Assembly (NCBI GenBank): GCA_963716135.1
Contig: OY970289.1
Coordinates: 4,182,307 to 4,246,306, forward strand
From: CAVRAW01 sp963716135
GTDB lineage: Bacteria > Planctomycetota > Planctomycetia > Pirellulales > JADZDJ01
DNA length: 64,000 bases
Direction of reading: 5' to 3'
Shown here: piece after piece, positions 34,778-44,439 of the stretch
Position numbering within the stretch: the stretch's first letter is position 1
Layout: the number at the start of each line of letters is the position of its first letter
Notes under the pieces: generated by a model
Seen by the model: the letters and a program-made list of their open reading frames with translations, nothing else
Told to the model about the DNA's origin: nothing
Databases searched by the model: none
Program-made: the position numbers and the translations under genes

Positions 34778-35290
34778 ATGGCCAATCCGGCGCCCCGTTC
34801 CACCAGCGGCGGCGATATCTTCGACGTCAAAAAGGTCCGCCAATTGATCGAACTCATGAAAGAGCACGATCTGGCCGAGCTCGATCTGAAGCAGGGCGAA
34901 CAACGCGTAAAAATCAAGCGCGGCGGCGAGCCGCTCATCACTGGCGGCCCGTCGGCCGGGCACCAATCCACAACCGGCGCGCATGCTGGCACAACGAATT
35001 CCTCACCCGCGGCCGCCAAAAGCGCCGAGTCAGCGGCCGACACTCACTTGGCGGTCATCAAGAGTCCGATGGTCGGCACCTTCTATACGGCCGCCAACCC
35101 CGATTCGCGCCCCTTCGTCAAAGTCGGCGACCACGTCGGGCCGGAAACGATCGTCTGCATCATCGAAGCGATGAAAGTGTTTAACGAAATTCCCGCTGAA
35201 ATCTCCGGCCGAGTGGCGGCCGTGCTGGTGGAAAATGGCGCCGCAGTCGACTTTGGCCAGCCGCTGTTCAAAATCGACACGCGGAAATGA
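34778..35290 (+). CDS. accB: acetyl-CoA carboxylase biotin carboxyl carrier protein
   Basis: AccB carries the biotin that AccC carboxylates for malonyl-CoA synthesis. The ~170-residue product has an N-terminal helical segment (IFDVKKVRQLIELMKEHDLAE), a Thr/Ala/Ser-rich flexible linker (about 55-90) and a C-terminal biotinyl domain. That domain has KSPMVGTFYTAA and the acceptor IIEAMKVFNEIPAEISG with the biotinyl Lys near residue 135. I place the start at 34778, behind the ggag at 34765-34768; a GTG at 34763 and an ATG at 34769 are alternatives. It is 52 bp before accC. Confidence 0.95.
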   Translation: MANPAPRSTSGGDIFDVKKVRQLIELMKEHDLAELDLKQGEQRVKIKRGGEPLITGGPSAGHQSTTGAHAGTTNSSPAAAKSAESAADTHLAVIKSPMVGTFYTAANPDSRPFVKVGDHVGPETIVCIIEAMKVFNEIPAEISGRVAAVLVENGAAVDFGQPLFKIDTRK

Positions 35291-35296
35291 GCAACT

Positions 35297-35340
35297 GGCG
35301 TGCTCAGGGCTAGTTGCTAATCGCTAATGGCTAGTCGCTC
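35297..35340. repeat. short tandem repeat tract between accB and accC
   Basis: Copies of a ctagttg/ctaatcg/ctaatgg/ctagtcg unit with a spacing of 7-8 bp fill most of the gap. No inverted second arm is seen. Confidence 0.65.
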
Positions 35341-35342
35341 CT

Positions 35343-36687
35343 ATGTTCAAACGCATTCTGGTGGCCAATCGGGGTGAAATCGCTCTGCGGATCATCCGCG
35401 CCTGCCGCGAGCTTGGCATCGAAACCGTGGTCATCTTCAGCGACGCCGACCGCGGCGCACGCTACCTGGAACTGGCCGACGAAAAGTATTGCGTCGGCCC
35501 GCCGAAAACCACCGACAGCTATCTGAAGATCGACCGCGTGATCAGCGCGGCCGAAATCGGCAACGTGCAGGCGATCCATCCAGGCTACGGTTTCCTCTCA
35601 GAGAATGCCCATTTCAACGAGGTCTGCCGCAGTTGCAACATCGATTTCATCGGCCCCACGCCGGAGGCCATGGCCAAGCTCGGCGACAAGAACTCGGCGC
35701 GGCAACTTGCCAAAGCGGCCAACGTGCCCGTCGTGCCCGGCAGCGAAGGCCTAATCCAAAATGAAAAAGACGCGGTGCGGCTGGCCCATGAAATCGGCTT
35801 CCCGGTCCTGATCAAAGCCACGGCCGGAGGCGGTGGTAAAGGCATGCGCGTGGCGGCCAACGACCTGGCGCTGAAAAGCGCCCTGCAACAAGCCGCCGTC
35901 GAGGCCGAAGCCGCGTTCGGCAATGCCGGCATCTACATGGAGCGCTACATCGAACGGCCCCGGCACGTCGAAGTGCAAGTGCTGGCCGATCATCATGGCA
36001 ACGCGGTGCACCTGTTCGAGCGCGAATGCTCCACGCAGCGCCGCCATCAGAAGCTAATCGAGGAAAGCCCCGCCGCCCATCTGAAACCGGAAACTCGCAA
36101 AGCAATGTGCGAGGCCGCCGTGCGGATGATTCAAACCGCCGGCTACACCAACGCCGGCACCGTGGAGTTCATCGTCGATCAGTCCGGCAACTTCTTTTTC
36201 ATCGAGGTGAATGCCCGCATCCAGGTGGAGCATCCGGTCACGGAAATGGTCACCGGCATCGACCTGATCAAAGCCCAAATCCGCGTGGCCTCCGGCGAGA
36301 AGCTCTGGTTTTCGCAAGCCGACGTCGAGCAGCGCGGCGCCGCCATCGAATGCCGCATCAATGCCGAAGATCCCAAAGCGCAATTTTCAACCATGTCCCG
36401 GCAAGATCGAACAATTGATCGTTCCCGGCGGCTTCGGCGTGCGCTGGGATTCGCACGCCCATTGCGGCTACACGGTCTCGCCGTACTATGACTCCTTGAT
36501 TGGCAAACTGATCGTGCATCAACCGACGCGCGACGCGGCCATCGACACCATGCAACGAGCTCTCATGGAACTGCGCGTCGAAGGAATCAAAACCACCGTG
36601 CCGCTGCACCTGGAAATCCTCGGCCACTCCGCCTTCCATGAGTGCAAGGTCGACACCACGTTCGTGGAACGCACCTTCTTGGGCTAG
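35343..36687 (+). CDS. accC: biotin carboxylase, frameshifted
   Basis: AccC carboxylates the biotin on AccB using ATP and bicarbonate. The joined product is 447 residues, the usual length. The ATP-grasp elements are MFKRILVANRGEIALRI, the Gly-rich loop GGGGKGMRV, PRHVEVQVLADHHGN, FERECSTQRRHQKLIEESP and EVNARIQVEHPVTEMVTG. The frame is lost after CRINAEDPKAQF. Removing one A from the run at 36375-36377 restores EDPKRNFQPCPGKIEQLI. The second half ends KTTVPLHLEILGH and an ERTFLG terminus. A core fatty-acid gene broken only at a homopolymer argues for a sequence error. Confidence 0.93.
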
Positions 36688-36711
36688 TGAGCCGACCCCA
36701 TCGAATGGGCA

Positions 36712-36739
36712 ATAGCCGGAGGTCAACGACCTCCGGAGG
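36712..36739. repeat. palindromic intergenic element, copy R2
   Basis: The sequence atagccggaggt-caacg-acctccggag is 24 bp after the accC stop. Relative to R1 and R3, the left arm has t for g and the right arm a for c, so pairing is preserved. Confidence 0.85.
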
Positions 36740-36833
36740 CGCACCAGTTGGCCAGCCACTCTCCACTAGTCACTAACCACTGGACCGCCATATACTGGCG
36801 GCCTAATTGCACGCCCCCGCCGCGGAGCCACCG

Positions 36834-38153
36834 ATGTCCAGCCCGCTTTCCAGCCCCGCCCATGCCGTCACTCCCATCCACCGCGTAGCGATTGTGTTCG
36901 CAGGCGGCCCGGCCCCGGCGGCCAACGCCGTTATCTCTGCCGCCGCCGATTCGTTCATGCGCAACAACATCGAAGTGATGGGAATTCTGAATGGTTATTC
37001 GAACCTCATGCAATTTGTGCCCGATCGGCCGCTGCAAGAAGGCACGGGGCGGGATTACATCGTCATCACGCCGCGAACCATGCGCCGCGTGCGAAACTCG
37101 CAAGGCATTTTGATTGGCACCGCCCGGGCCAACCCGGGCAAGTTCGTTTCCGACGTCAAGCATCTGGATGATCCGGAAAAAACCAAGCCGCTGCGCACGG
37201 TGTACGACGCGTTGTGTTCGCTGCGGGTGGACGCCCTGATTTCCATCGGCGGCGACGACACGCTGAAAACCGTCAACAAGCTGAAGTTGTTTCAAGATCG
37301 CATGCCCGCCGGATCCAAACGCATTCCGGTCGTACATCTGCCCAAGACGATCGACAACGATTACACCGGCATCGATTTCACGTTCGGCTATTTCACGGCG
37401 GTCGACATGTTGGCCACCGAAATCCGCAATCTACTGCATGATGCCGAAGCCTCAGGCACCTACTACCTCACCGAAACCATGGGCCGCAGCGCCGGCTGGC
37501 TGGCCTACGGCGCAGCCATCGCCGGGGAAGCCAGCCTCGTGATCAGCATCGAAGACATCCACGGCGCCTACGAGGATACTGAAGAGTACGTCGATGAAAC
37601 GTCGGGCAAGACCGTCAAACGCACCATCATGAACGTCGATCAAGTGATCAAGCGGATCGTCAAAACCATGCGCGTCCGCTACGAGCGGGAAGGCAAGCGC
37701 TACGGCGTGATCGTCGTCGCAGAAGGACTTGCCGAATATTTGCCGATGTCGTTCCTGAAAGACATTCCTCGCGATGAACACCAACACATTTCCGTGTCGC
37801 AAGTGAATTTGAACCGCCGCTTCGCCCGACTCGTGGCCGACGAGTACAAAAAGCAAACCGGTCAGGAGCGCCGCGTCATCGGTCTGCAGCTAGGATACGA
37901 AGCTCGTTGTGCCAAGCCGCATGCCTTCGACGTCATGCTCGGAAGCCAGCTCGGCGTGGGTGCGTATCGCGCCCTGGTCGAACAGCGACTCGACGGCGTC
38001 ATGGTCTCCGTCGAAGGGCAACTGAAGCTGGTCTATCGCAAATTCGAAGACTTGGTCGATCCACTGACGTTGATCACCCACACCAGGTTTATCGACCTCA
38101 ATTCCGATTTCCACAAGCTGGCGCACTTCCTGGAAACCGACGTGGAAGACTAG
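36834..38153 (+). CDS. 6-phosphofructokinase family, probable PPi-dependent
   Basis: The ~439-residue PFK has the substrate/nucleotide motifs VFAGGPAPAANAVIS near residue 25, SIGGDDTLKTVNK, VVHLPKTIDNDYTGID and the ETMGRSAGWLAYGAA segment. GGDD rather than GGDG marks PPi-dependent phosphofructokinases, which use pyrophosphate instead of ATP and work reversibly. The Asp side chain blocks the ATP alpha-phosphate site. The ATG at 36834 has an upstream ggag; an upstream TTG at 36807 is open but unlikely. It is the only glycolytic gene in the window. The stop lies within a repeat tract, facing hisB. Confidence 0.9.
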   Translation: MSSPLSSPAHAVTPIHRVAIVFAGGPAPAANAVISAAADSFMRNNIEVMGILNGYSNLMQFVPDRPLQEGTGRDYIVITPRTMRRVRNSQGILIGTARANPGKFVSDVKHLDDPEKTKPLRTVYDALCSLRVDALISIGGDDTLKTVNKLKLFQDRMPAGSKRIPVVHLPKTIDNDYTGIDFTFGYFTAVDMLATEIRNLLHDAEASGTYYLTETMGRSAGWLAYGAAIAGEASLVISIEDIHGAYEDTEEYVDETSGKTVKRTIMNVDQVIKRIVKTMRVRYEREGKRYGVIVVAEGLAEYLPMSFLKDIPRDEHQHISVSQVNLNRRFARLVADEYKKQTGQERRVIGLQLGYEARCAKPHAFDVMLGSQLGVGAYRALVEQRLDGVMVSVEGQLKLVYRKFEDLVDPLTLITHTRFIDLNSDFHKLAHFLETDVED

Positions 38154-38243
38154 CGGTCAGCACTCAGCGATCGGCCAGGCATCGACGTCGCTTCTTTTGG
38201 CTAAACGCTGATCGCTGAAGGCTAAAAGCTAGTCGCTCAGCGT
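38151..38243. repeat. repeat tract between convergent genes, containing both stop codons
   Basis: Units like agcgatc, cgctgatcgctgaag and gctaaaagctagtcgctcag alternate in both orientations. The tract includes the PFK stop (38151-38153) and the hisB stop (38229-38231). Confidence 0.7.
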
Positions 38244-38822
38244 CCCCTTCGTGCTCGGCACGCCGGTCATCCGCGGATCGGGCTCAACCGCCATCCGCAG
38301 CGCACGCGCCGTGGCCTTAAAGATGCCTTCGGCAATGTGATGCGCATTGCGCCCGTGGTGCAGAATCACGTGCAAATTCATCAGCGCATTGGCCGCCACC
38401 GCCTGCCAGAAATCTTCCACCAGTTCGCTGTCGAACTCGCCGATCTTCTTGGCGCGAATCGGCGCCTGGAATACCAGCGCGTACCGCCCGCTCAGATCGA
38501 TGGCCGTGGTGACCAGCGTTTCTTCCATCGGCAGCGTGAAGGACCCGTAGCGGCGAATGCCCTTCTTATCGCCCAGCGCCTTCTTCAGCGCCTGGCCGAC
38601 GGCAATGCCGACGTCTTCCACGGTGTGGTGCTGATCGACGTGCAAATCCCCCTTGGCCTGCACGTTCAAATCGATCGCCGAGTGCTTCGCCAACAGCGTC
38701 AGCATGTGATCGAAGAACCCGACCCCCGTGGCAATTTTGCTTTGACCCTTGCCGTCGAGATTCAACTCGACGCGGACTTTCGTTTCGTCGGTCTTGCGGT
38801 CGATTTTCGCAGTACGAGGCAT
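38229..38822 (-). CDS. hisB: imidazoleglycerol-phosphate dehydratase
   Basis: HisB dehydrates imidazoleglycerol phosphate to imidazole acetol phosphate in histidine synthesis. The 197-residue monofunctional enzyme shows GVGFFDHMLTLLAKHSAID, DLHVDQHHTVEDVGI with the metal His, GIRRYGSFTLPMEETLV, LVEDFWQAVAAN and the second metal site LHHGRNAHHIAEGIFKA. It is not fused to the histidinol phosphatase found in enteric HisB. The ATG at 38822 is used, since the upstream TTG extension adds no conserved part. Last gene of the hisD-hisC-hisB run. Confidence 0.96.
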   Translation of the reverse strand: MPRTAKIDRKTDETKVRVELNLDGKGQSKIATGVGFFDHMLTLLAKHSAIDLNVQAKGDLHVDQHHTVEDVGIAVGQALKKALGDKKGIRRYGSFTLPMEETLVTTAIDLSGRYALVFQAPIRAKKIGEFDSELVEDFWQAVAANALMNLHVILHHGRNAHHIAEGIFKATARALRMAVEPDPRMTGVPSTKGTLSD

Positions 38823-38859
38823 GGGAAGGCTCAAGCAGGGCAGGGCAGTTGGCGGGCTT

Positions 38860-39906
38860 CTAGAGCATACCTTGCACTAGCGTCAGCAACCCCTCGATCT
38901 GCTCATCCGTGCCGACAGATATGCGTAAACCGTCCCCCCAGCCCGCATAGTCCATGTATCGCACCAGCACCCCCGACGCCTTCAATTGCTCGTATAGCCG
39001 CCGCACCGGCACGCTCGGGTGCGGGTTCCAAACAAAGTTCGCCTGGGAATCGACCGTGGCAAATCCGAGTTTCTTGAGCCCGGAGGTCAGTCTGCCCCGA
39101 GTGGCCAATACCTTGGCCCGATTCTCCGCCAGCCACGCCTGGTCGTCGATGGCGGCCGTGGCCCCCGCGATCGACAATGCATCGCAATTGTACGAATCCT
39201 TCACTTTCACCAGTTGCTCGATGATCTGCGGTCGCGCCACGATATATCCAAACCGCAACCCCGCCAGCGCGTACGACTTGCTCAGCGAGCGCGTGACCAT
39301 GATCTTGTCGGTCTCTTTCACCAATGCCATGCAATTGCTGTCCGCGAAATCGACATACGCTTCGTCGACCACCAACGGGCATGGCAAGGCATCCGCAATT
39401 TCGCGCACCCGCGCAGGCGCGATCATCGTGCCCGAGGGACTGTTGGGATTCGGCAAATACGCCAGCTTCAGCCGCGTGCGCGGCTTGGAAAAATCATCCC
39501 CCAGCGACCAATCCTTTTGAAAATGAATCTCCTCCGCCTCGGCACCCTGCAACTGCGCTAGCGTTTTGTAGAGGATGTAACTCGGATACGGCAGCCGCAA
39601 ACAATCTCCCTGGCCGACGAACGCCCGGGTGACAATCGTCAGCAAATCGTCGCTGCCGTTGCCGCACAAAATCCAATTCGGTTCGATGCCCAAAAGCTGC
39701 GCGGCGCGATTGCGAAAAGCCTCCGCCATCGGATCGGGATACTTCTGCAAGCCCATCTTGATGGCCGTGCCGATCGCCCGCTGCACCGCCGGCGACGACG
39801 GATACGGATTCTCATTCGTGTTCAGCTTGACCACGCTCCCCTCGCGCGGCTGCTCGCCGGGCACGTATCCCTGCATCGCCAGAATTTCGGAGCGGATAGT
39901 TGACAT
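38860..39906 (-). CDS. hisC: histidinol-phosphate aminotransferase
   Basis: HisC converts imidazole acetol phosphate to histidinol phosphate using PLP and glutamate. The 348-residue fold type I aminotransferase shows KLNTNENPYPSSPAVQ, CGNGSDDLLTIV, NPNSPSGTMI, VVDEAYVDFAD and SLSKSYALAGLRFGYIV with the PLP-binding Lys near residue 210. It is in the hisD-hisC-hisB cluster, 3 bp after the hisD stop and 37 bp before the hisB start. Length is normal. Confidence 0.95.
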   Translation of the reverse strand: MSTIRSEILAMQGYVPGEQPREGSVVKLNTNENPYPSSPAVQRAIGTAIKMGLQKYPDPMAEAFRNRAAQLLGIEPNWILCGNGSDDLLTIVTRAFVGQGDCLRLPYPSYILYKTLAQLQGAEAEEIHFQKDWSLGDDFSKPRTRLKLAYLPNPNSPSGTMIAPARVREIADALPCPLVVDEAYVDFADSNCMALVKETDKIMVTRSLSKSYALAGLRFGYIVARPQIIEQLVKVKDSYNCDALSIAGATAAIDDQAWLAENRAKVLATRGRLTSGLKKLGFATVDSQANFVWNPHPSVPVRRLYEQLKASGVLVRYMDYAGWGDGLRISVGTDEQIEGLLTLVQGML

Positions 39907-39909
39907 ATG

Positions 39910-41274
39910 TCAGTTCTTCTTGTTGCGAATATCAATGCTCGCTTTGTGTGCCGTCAATCCTTCTTTATCCGCCAGCAATCGAATATCGTCGGCCAGCGCG
40001 GACAATCCTTTTTCGTTCAGCGCGATCACGCTGCCGCCGCGCAGAAAATCGTTGGCGGTTAGCCCCGCGGCGAAACGCGCCGTGCCGCCGGTGGGAAGCA
40101 CGTGCGATGGCCCGGCGGCATAGTCCCCCGCCGCCACCGGACTGTAGTGGCCCAAAAACGCGGCTCCCGCGTGCGGAATCTTTTCCAACAGTTGCTCCGC
40201 GTTCGCCGCCGCAATGTGCAAATGCTCCGGTGCCAGCTCATCCGCTAGCGCGCAAGCTTCGCTGGCATCTCGCGCCAGGATCAATGCCCCGAATTGCTCC
40301 AAGCTTTGCCGCGCCAAATCGCCGCGAGATAAATGCGACGTCTGTTTTTCTAATTCCATGGCCACCGCCTCCACCAGCGGCGCGTGCCACGTGATGACAA
40401 TCCCCGAACCCGGCGAATGCTCGGCCTGCGCAATCAAATCGGCGGCGACAAAATCTGGCCGCGCAGTTTCGTCGGCGACCACCACAACCTCACTCGGCCC
40501 AGCGATCGAATCGATATCCACCTCGCCAAACACATACCGCTTGGCCAGCGCCACAAACAAATTGCCCGGCCCGACAATCTTATCGACCTTCGCCAGGCCT
40601 TCCACGCCGTACGCCAAGGCCGCGACCGCTTGCGCTCCGCCCAGCCGATAGACCTCGGTCACTCCCAATTCGTGACACGTCGCCAGCAAATCCTTGTTAT
40701 AGGCGCCAAATGGCGTCGGCGGCGCCACGATTGCCAATTGTTTCACCCCCGCCGCCTGCGCCGGCACCGCAGTCATCAACACGGTGGAAGGATACGCCGC
40801 CGCCCCGCCCGGCACGCAAATGCCGACTCTCGACAGCGGCAAATATCGCTGGGCCAAATATCCACCGTCACCCAACTCCACGCGCACATCGCGCTGCAGA
40901 ATCGCGCGCTGAAACCGAAGAATGTTCTCACGAATGCGGCGAATGACCGCCAGAAAAGTCGGATCGGCCGCGGCATGCGCGGCGGACAATTCGGCGGCCG
41001 GCACGCGAATCGTCTCGGACGTCAACTTCGCCTGATCGATCCGCGCGGAATAATCCAAAACCGCCGCCAGCCCCTTGGTGCGCACATCGTCGCAAATCCG
41101 CTGCACCACTTGCTGCGGCGACAGTGCCTCGCCAAAGACTTCGATCGTCCGCCGCCGCCCCGCCTCGCTCACGACGTTGCCGCGCGGACTCAGACGCGCG
41201 CGCAACTCGGCCAGCGACTGGCGAACATGGGCTTGCCGCGTCTCAATCCGCAACAACTTGAGCGTTTCCGACAT
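39910..41274 (-). CDS. hisD: histidinol dehydrogenase
   Basis: HisD oxidises histidinol to histidine in two NAD+-dependent steps using Zn. The ~454-residue protein shows PLSRVGICVPGGAAAYPSTV, GAQAVAALAYGVEGLAKVD, VGPGNLFVALAKRYVFG, DLIAQAEHSPGS with the Zn-region Gln/His, and ELAPEHLHIAAANAEQ. A C-terminal HKASIDIRN segment is also typical. The start at 41274 (MSETLKLLRIE) is preferred over 41298. First gene of the hisD-hisC-hisB cluster on the minus strand. Confidence 0.96.
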   Translation of the reverse strand: MSETLKLLRIETRQAHVRQSLAELRARLSPRGNVVSEAGRRRTIEVFGEALSPQQVVQRICDDVRTKGLAAVLDYSARIDQAKLTSETIRVPAAELSAAHAAADPTFLAVIRRIRENILRFQRAILQRDVRVELGDGGYLAQRYLPLSRVGICVPGGAAAYPSTVLMTAVPAQAAGVKQLAIVAPPTPFGAYNKDLLATCHELGVTEVYRLGGAQAVAALAYGVEGLAKVDKIVGPGNLFVALAKRYVFGEVDIDSIAGPSEVVVVADETARPDFVAADLIAQAEHSPGSGIVITWHAPLVEAVAMELEKQTSHLSRGDLARQSLEQFGALILARDASEACALADELAPEHLHIAAANAEQLLEKIPHAGAAFLGHYSPVAAGDYAAGPSHVLPTGGTARFAAGLTANDFLRGGSVIALNEKGLSALADDIRLLADKEGLTAHKASIDIRNKKN

Positions 41275-41395
41275 GTTGTATACTTTCAGCAACCTCACTG
41301 CCTGTATTCATATGGACACTGCACAGGCATTGAGGTTCAATTGGCGCCAATGCGGCTATTGTGACGGCCCGATGATTGCCCGGAAAGGGGCGACC

Positions 41396-42672
41396 ATGCA
41401 ACTCATTTCCTGGTTCCTTAGCATCCCTTTGCCGGTACGTTTCGCGCTGTTGTTCTTGGCCGGGGCTTGTCTGGCGCGGCCGTCAACCTGGGCATTTATC
41501 GCCTCGCCTACTTGCGGCGAAGAATCAGCCCCTGGTCGTTCACCCGAGGAATCGTGCCGCCGCGAAACTGGCTGGATCGAATTCCAATCATCGGCTGGCC
41601 GGGGCTCGCGCGCGAAGCATCGGTGCACGGCCGCGGTTTCTGGATTCGTCCCATGCTCATCGAACTGGGTTTCGCGCTCGGTGTCCCGTGGCTGTACTGG
41701 TGGGAAATCGAGCGGCATGCGTTGATTGTTCTCCCATTCGCATCCGATCTCGCAAACCTGGACAACGTCGCCAAGGTCGCAGTGTTTTGCCAATATGCCG
41801 TGCACGTGGCGCTGTTGGCACTCTTGGCCGCGGCCACTTTTATCGACTTCGACGAGCAAACGATTCCCGACGGCATCACGGTTCCGGGAACTCTGCTGGC
41901 GTTGGCATTGGCAATTCTGTGCCCCGCCGGGAGTCTGCCATGGATACAACATGATCCGGAAAGCCAGCGATTCATTATTCAACCGCTCCGCTTCGATTCG
42001 CCGCACCTCGCCGCCGCATTCTTATCCGGATTCGCTTCCCTGGTTCTAGCGATCGCATGCTATCTCGACTGGTGCGGCGCCCTGCTGCCGAGGCGCTGGC
42101 GATTCGGCGTCGGCTTCGGAAAGGCCTGGCGCGTCATGTGGCGGCGGATCCTCGCCAGATCCGAATGGAAATGGGTGCTGCCGATGGCCATCGTCGGCTG
42201 TGCAGGCATCGCGCTCGTTTGGACGCGCGACGGCGAGCGATGGCACTCACTGACCTCTTCTCTGATCGGCATGGCGGCCGGAGGAGCCGTCATCTGGACC
42301 GTACGATTCATCGCCAGCCTGATTCTCCAGCGCGAAGCGATGGGCTTCGGCGACGTCACCCTGATGGCTATGATCGGCGCCTACCTCGGCTGGCAACCGA
42401 TGGTCATCGTATTCTTCCTCTCCCCCTTCGCCGGCGCACTAGTCGGCCTGATTCAGTGGGTCTTGATCCGCAACAATGTCATCCCTTACGGCCCATTCTT
42501 GTGCCTCTCAACGCTCTTGGTTGTCGTGTTTTGGGGACCGCTTTGGGAGTATTGCAGCCGGATGTTTGAAATCCATTGGCTGGTCCCCTCGGCCTTGATC
42601 GCCTGTGTGCCGGCATTGGTGCTCTTGCTGTTCGTCGTCCGCATGCTGCGAAGTCGATTCGCCCGACAATGA
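41396..42672 (+). CDS. A24 family peptidase (prepilin peptidase-like), frameshifted
   Basis: The protein is integral to the membrane, with ~8 hydrophobic segments. It processes type IV pilin-like signal peptides in this family. Near residue 27 the frame breaks. Adding one G at 41473-41474 restores LAGACLGAAVNLGIYRLAYL. The catalytic Asp pair is visible in AATFIDFDEQTIPDGI and in GFGDVTLMAMIGAYLGW, the classic second-Asp motif. The joined length is about 425 residues. The cytoplasmic Cys-type methylase segment of many PilD enzymes is not evident. A wide loop between the two Asp segments is rich in Trp and Arg. No pilin genes are nearby. Confidence 0.85.
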
Positions 42673-42724
42673 CCAATGGAGTCTGCCGGCCAATTTGGTC
42701 ATTGGTGCTTGGTCATTGGTCATT
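42668..42724. repeat. short tandem repeat tract containing the A24 peptidase stop
   Basis: aatgaccaatgg at 42668-42679 is the left arm and holds the TGA stop; ttggtcattggtgcttggtcattggtcat forms the right arm. It has the same unit type as the tracts at 781 and 62017. Confidence 0.75.
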
Positions 42725-42745
42725 TACCCATGCTATTATTTCCAC

Positions 42746-43258
42746 ATGGGCCGACTCTTTGAAACCGTGACCGATCTGCGCACCGATGCTGCGACGCTGC
42801 GTCGTCGCCGATACGGCATCATCGAAGTCCGTGGCAGGCGATTCACAGCAATCCATCTTCGCCCTTGGCCGAAGTTTGTGTCGCTGCTCGGCGCCATGTG
42901 GGGCCAATGGTATCATCGCCACTCACGCGGCGATCGTCTCTGGCTCTACTACAATCAACCGCGCCGCCATCCAAAATTTCTGGCACTCAAATACGTCGTC
43001 TCCTCGCGCAACACGAGTTGGGCCAGCATCGTGCGGGCATCGGCAGTGCTCGACGAAATCGCCGCGATCAAGCAGAGCGACGCGCTCTTGTGCGATGCCG
43101 CCAATTTGCGCCTCACCCCGCGTTTGCTAGCACGTATGGGATGGCAACCCCATGCCCCCAGCCGCTGGCATCACAACTACATCAAGCGATTCGATAGAAC
43201 CGACCCGCCACTGCAGCAAAATCGCCAGTCTGCCGACACGCTGGCAGTGATGGCTTGA
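42746..43258 (+). CDS. conserved hypothetical protein (170 aa)
   Basis: From the ATG at 42746 (MGRLFETVTDLRTDAATLRR) the product is a 170-residue soluble, basic, Trp/Tyr-rich protein. It has WPKFVSLLGAMWGQWYHRHS and LALKYVVSSRNTSWASIV. There is no signal peptide or known domain. The upstream extension of the frame (to 42605) belongs to the A24 gene region and is rejected. The protein may be planctomycete-specific, and I assign no function. It is followed by the OmpA-like lipoprotein gene on the same strand. Confidence 0.55.
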   Translation: MGRLFETVTDLRTDAATLRRRRYGIIEVRGRRFTAIHLRPWPKFVSLLGAMWGQWYHRHSRGDRLWLYYNQPRRHPKFLALKYVVSSRNTSWASIVRASAVLDEIAAIKQSDALLCDAANLRLTPRLLARMGWQPHAPSRWHHNYIKRFDRTDPPLQQNRQSADTLAVMA

Positions 43259-43441
43259 ATCCGCCGGTATTCTGCTCATCGCTCATTGTTCATCGCTCAT
43301 CGTTGTACCAACTGCCCTTGCGGCACTAGATTTTCCCCGCTATCATCCCGCCCCAATTGTCTCCGGCAGCAGCGATTGCCGCCGCAGCACGATCTTTTCT
43401 TATCTCACGTCTCGTCGTTTGGTTTTTCCAAGGAGTGCGCC

Positions 43442-44255
43442 ATGCCGGGCTTCTGCCGGCTAATTGTCGTTGCGCTACTGGCACTGGCCGCGGCCGGCTG
43501 TCAGCAGAACCCCAATGTTGCGCAGCAGCAAGCGCCGTTTCAGCAACAACAGTTGGCGATGATGCAGCGGCAACAGGAGTTGGCCAGCCGTACCAGTTCG
43601 CTAGACACTGACAACCAGGAATTGCAGTCGAAGCTCGCCCAGGCGCAGCAGCAGAATCATCTGCTGCAAGACCAGGTCAACGTGATGCGCGACCAATTGA
43701 ATAGCACCACGCAGCAATTGGCCCAAGCTCACGAAAACCAACTGAACACCGAGCAGCAGGCCCGGGCCCTGACCGCGTCTCTGCAAAAGCGCAACGGCGC
43801 CTCGATCACCGCCAATAGCAGCCTCGCGCAACTTGCCGCAGATGAATATCCCCGGGATCGAAGTACGCCAGGATGCCGACGTCGTGCGGGTGGAACTGCC
43901 GGCCGATAAATTATTCAATCCGGGCACCGCACAATTGCGTTCCGACGCACCGCTGCTATTGGATACTGTTGCGAATGAATTACAGCGGGCCTACCCGAAT
44001 CAGATCATCGGCGTGGAAGGGCACACGGATACCGATAACCCACCCGCCGGCTGGACCTCAAACCAGCAACTTTCCACATCTCGGGCCAGCTCGGTGATGG
44101 ATTATCTGACCACCCGCTCACGAATGAAGCCGCAGCAATTATTCCTGGTCGCGCACGGCTCGAATCATCCAGTCGTGTCCAACGCCTCGCTGCAGGGCAA
44201 AGCCCGCAACCGCCGCGTGGAGTTGGTGGTCTACCCCGAACAGTGGCAAAAGTGA
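43442..44255 (+). CDS. OmpA-family lipoprotein with coiled coil, frameshifted
   Basis: The ATG at 43442 has an aaggag Shine-Dalgarno. The product is a lipoprotein with lipobox LAAAGC (Cys near residue 20). It has a Gln-rich coiled coil (about residues 25-125, QQQNHLLQDQVNVMRDQLN) and a C-terminal OmpA/Pal peptidoglycan-binding domain: GVEGHTDTDNP, STSRASSVMDYL and ARNRRVELVV with the conserved Asp and Arg. One extra base at about 43822-43828 breaks the frame between these parts; joined, it is ~270 residues. It is likely an envelope-anchoring protein. A strong terminator follows. Confidence 0.85.
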
Positions 44256-44280
44256 TCGCGTGAAATCGTGAAGTTTCCAA

Positions 44281-44310
44281 GCCCAGGAGTTGAAACTCCT
44301 GGGCTTTTTT
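44281..44310 (+). terminator. rho-independent terminator
   Basis: A perfect 10-bp stem (gcccaggagt with actcctgggc, 44281-44290 and 44295-44304) with a 4-nt loop is followed by six T. It lies 25 bp after the OmpA-like gene. Confidence 0.95.
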
Positions 44311-44439
44311 ACGCGCCGCCAACCTGCCGCCGCACGCGGAATCCCGTTAGAATTCATCAACGCGAACTTGCCGCTCGTTGCCTTGTCCTTAGCAAAGTAA
44401 GTTCACTGTTCACTGCTCATAGCTCACAGCTTGCCGTCC

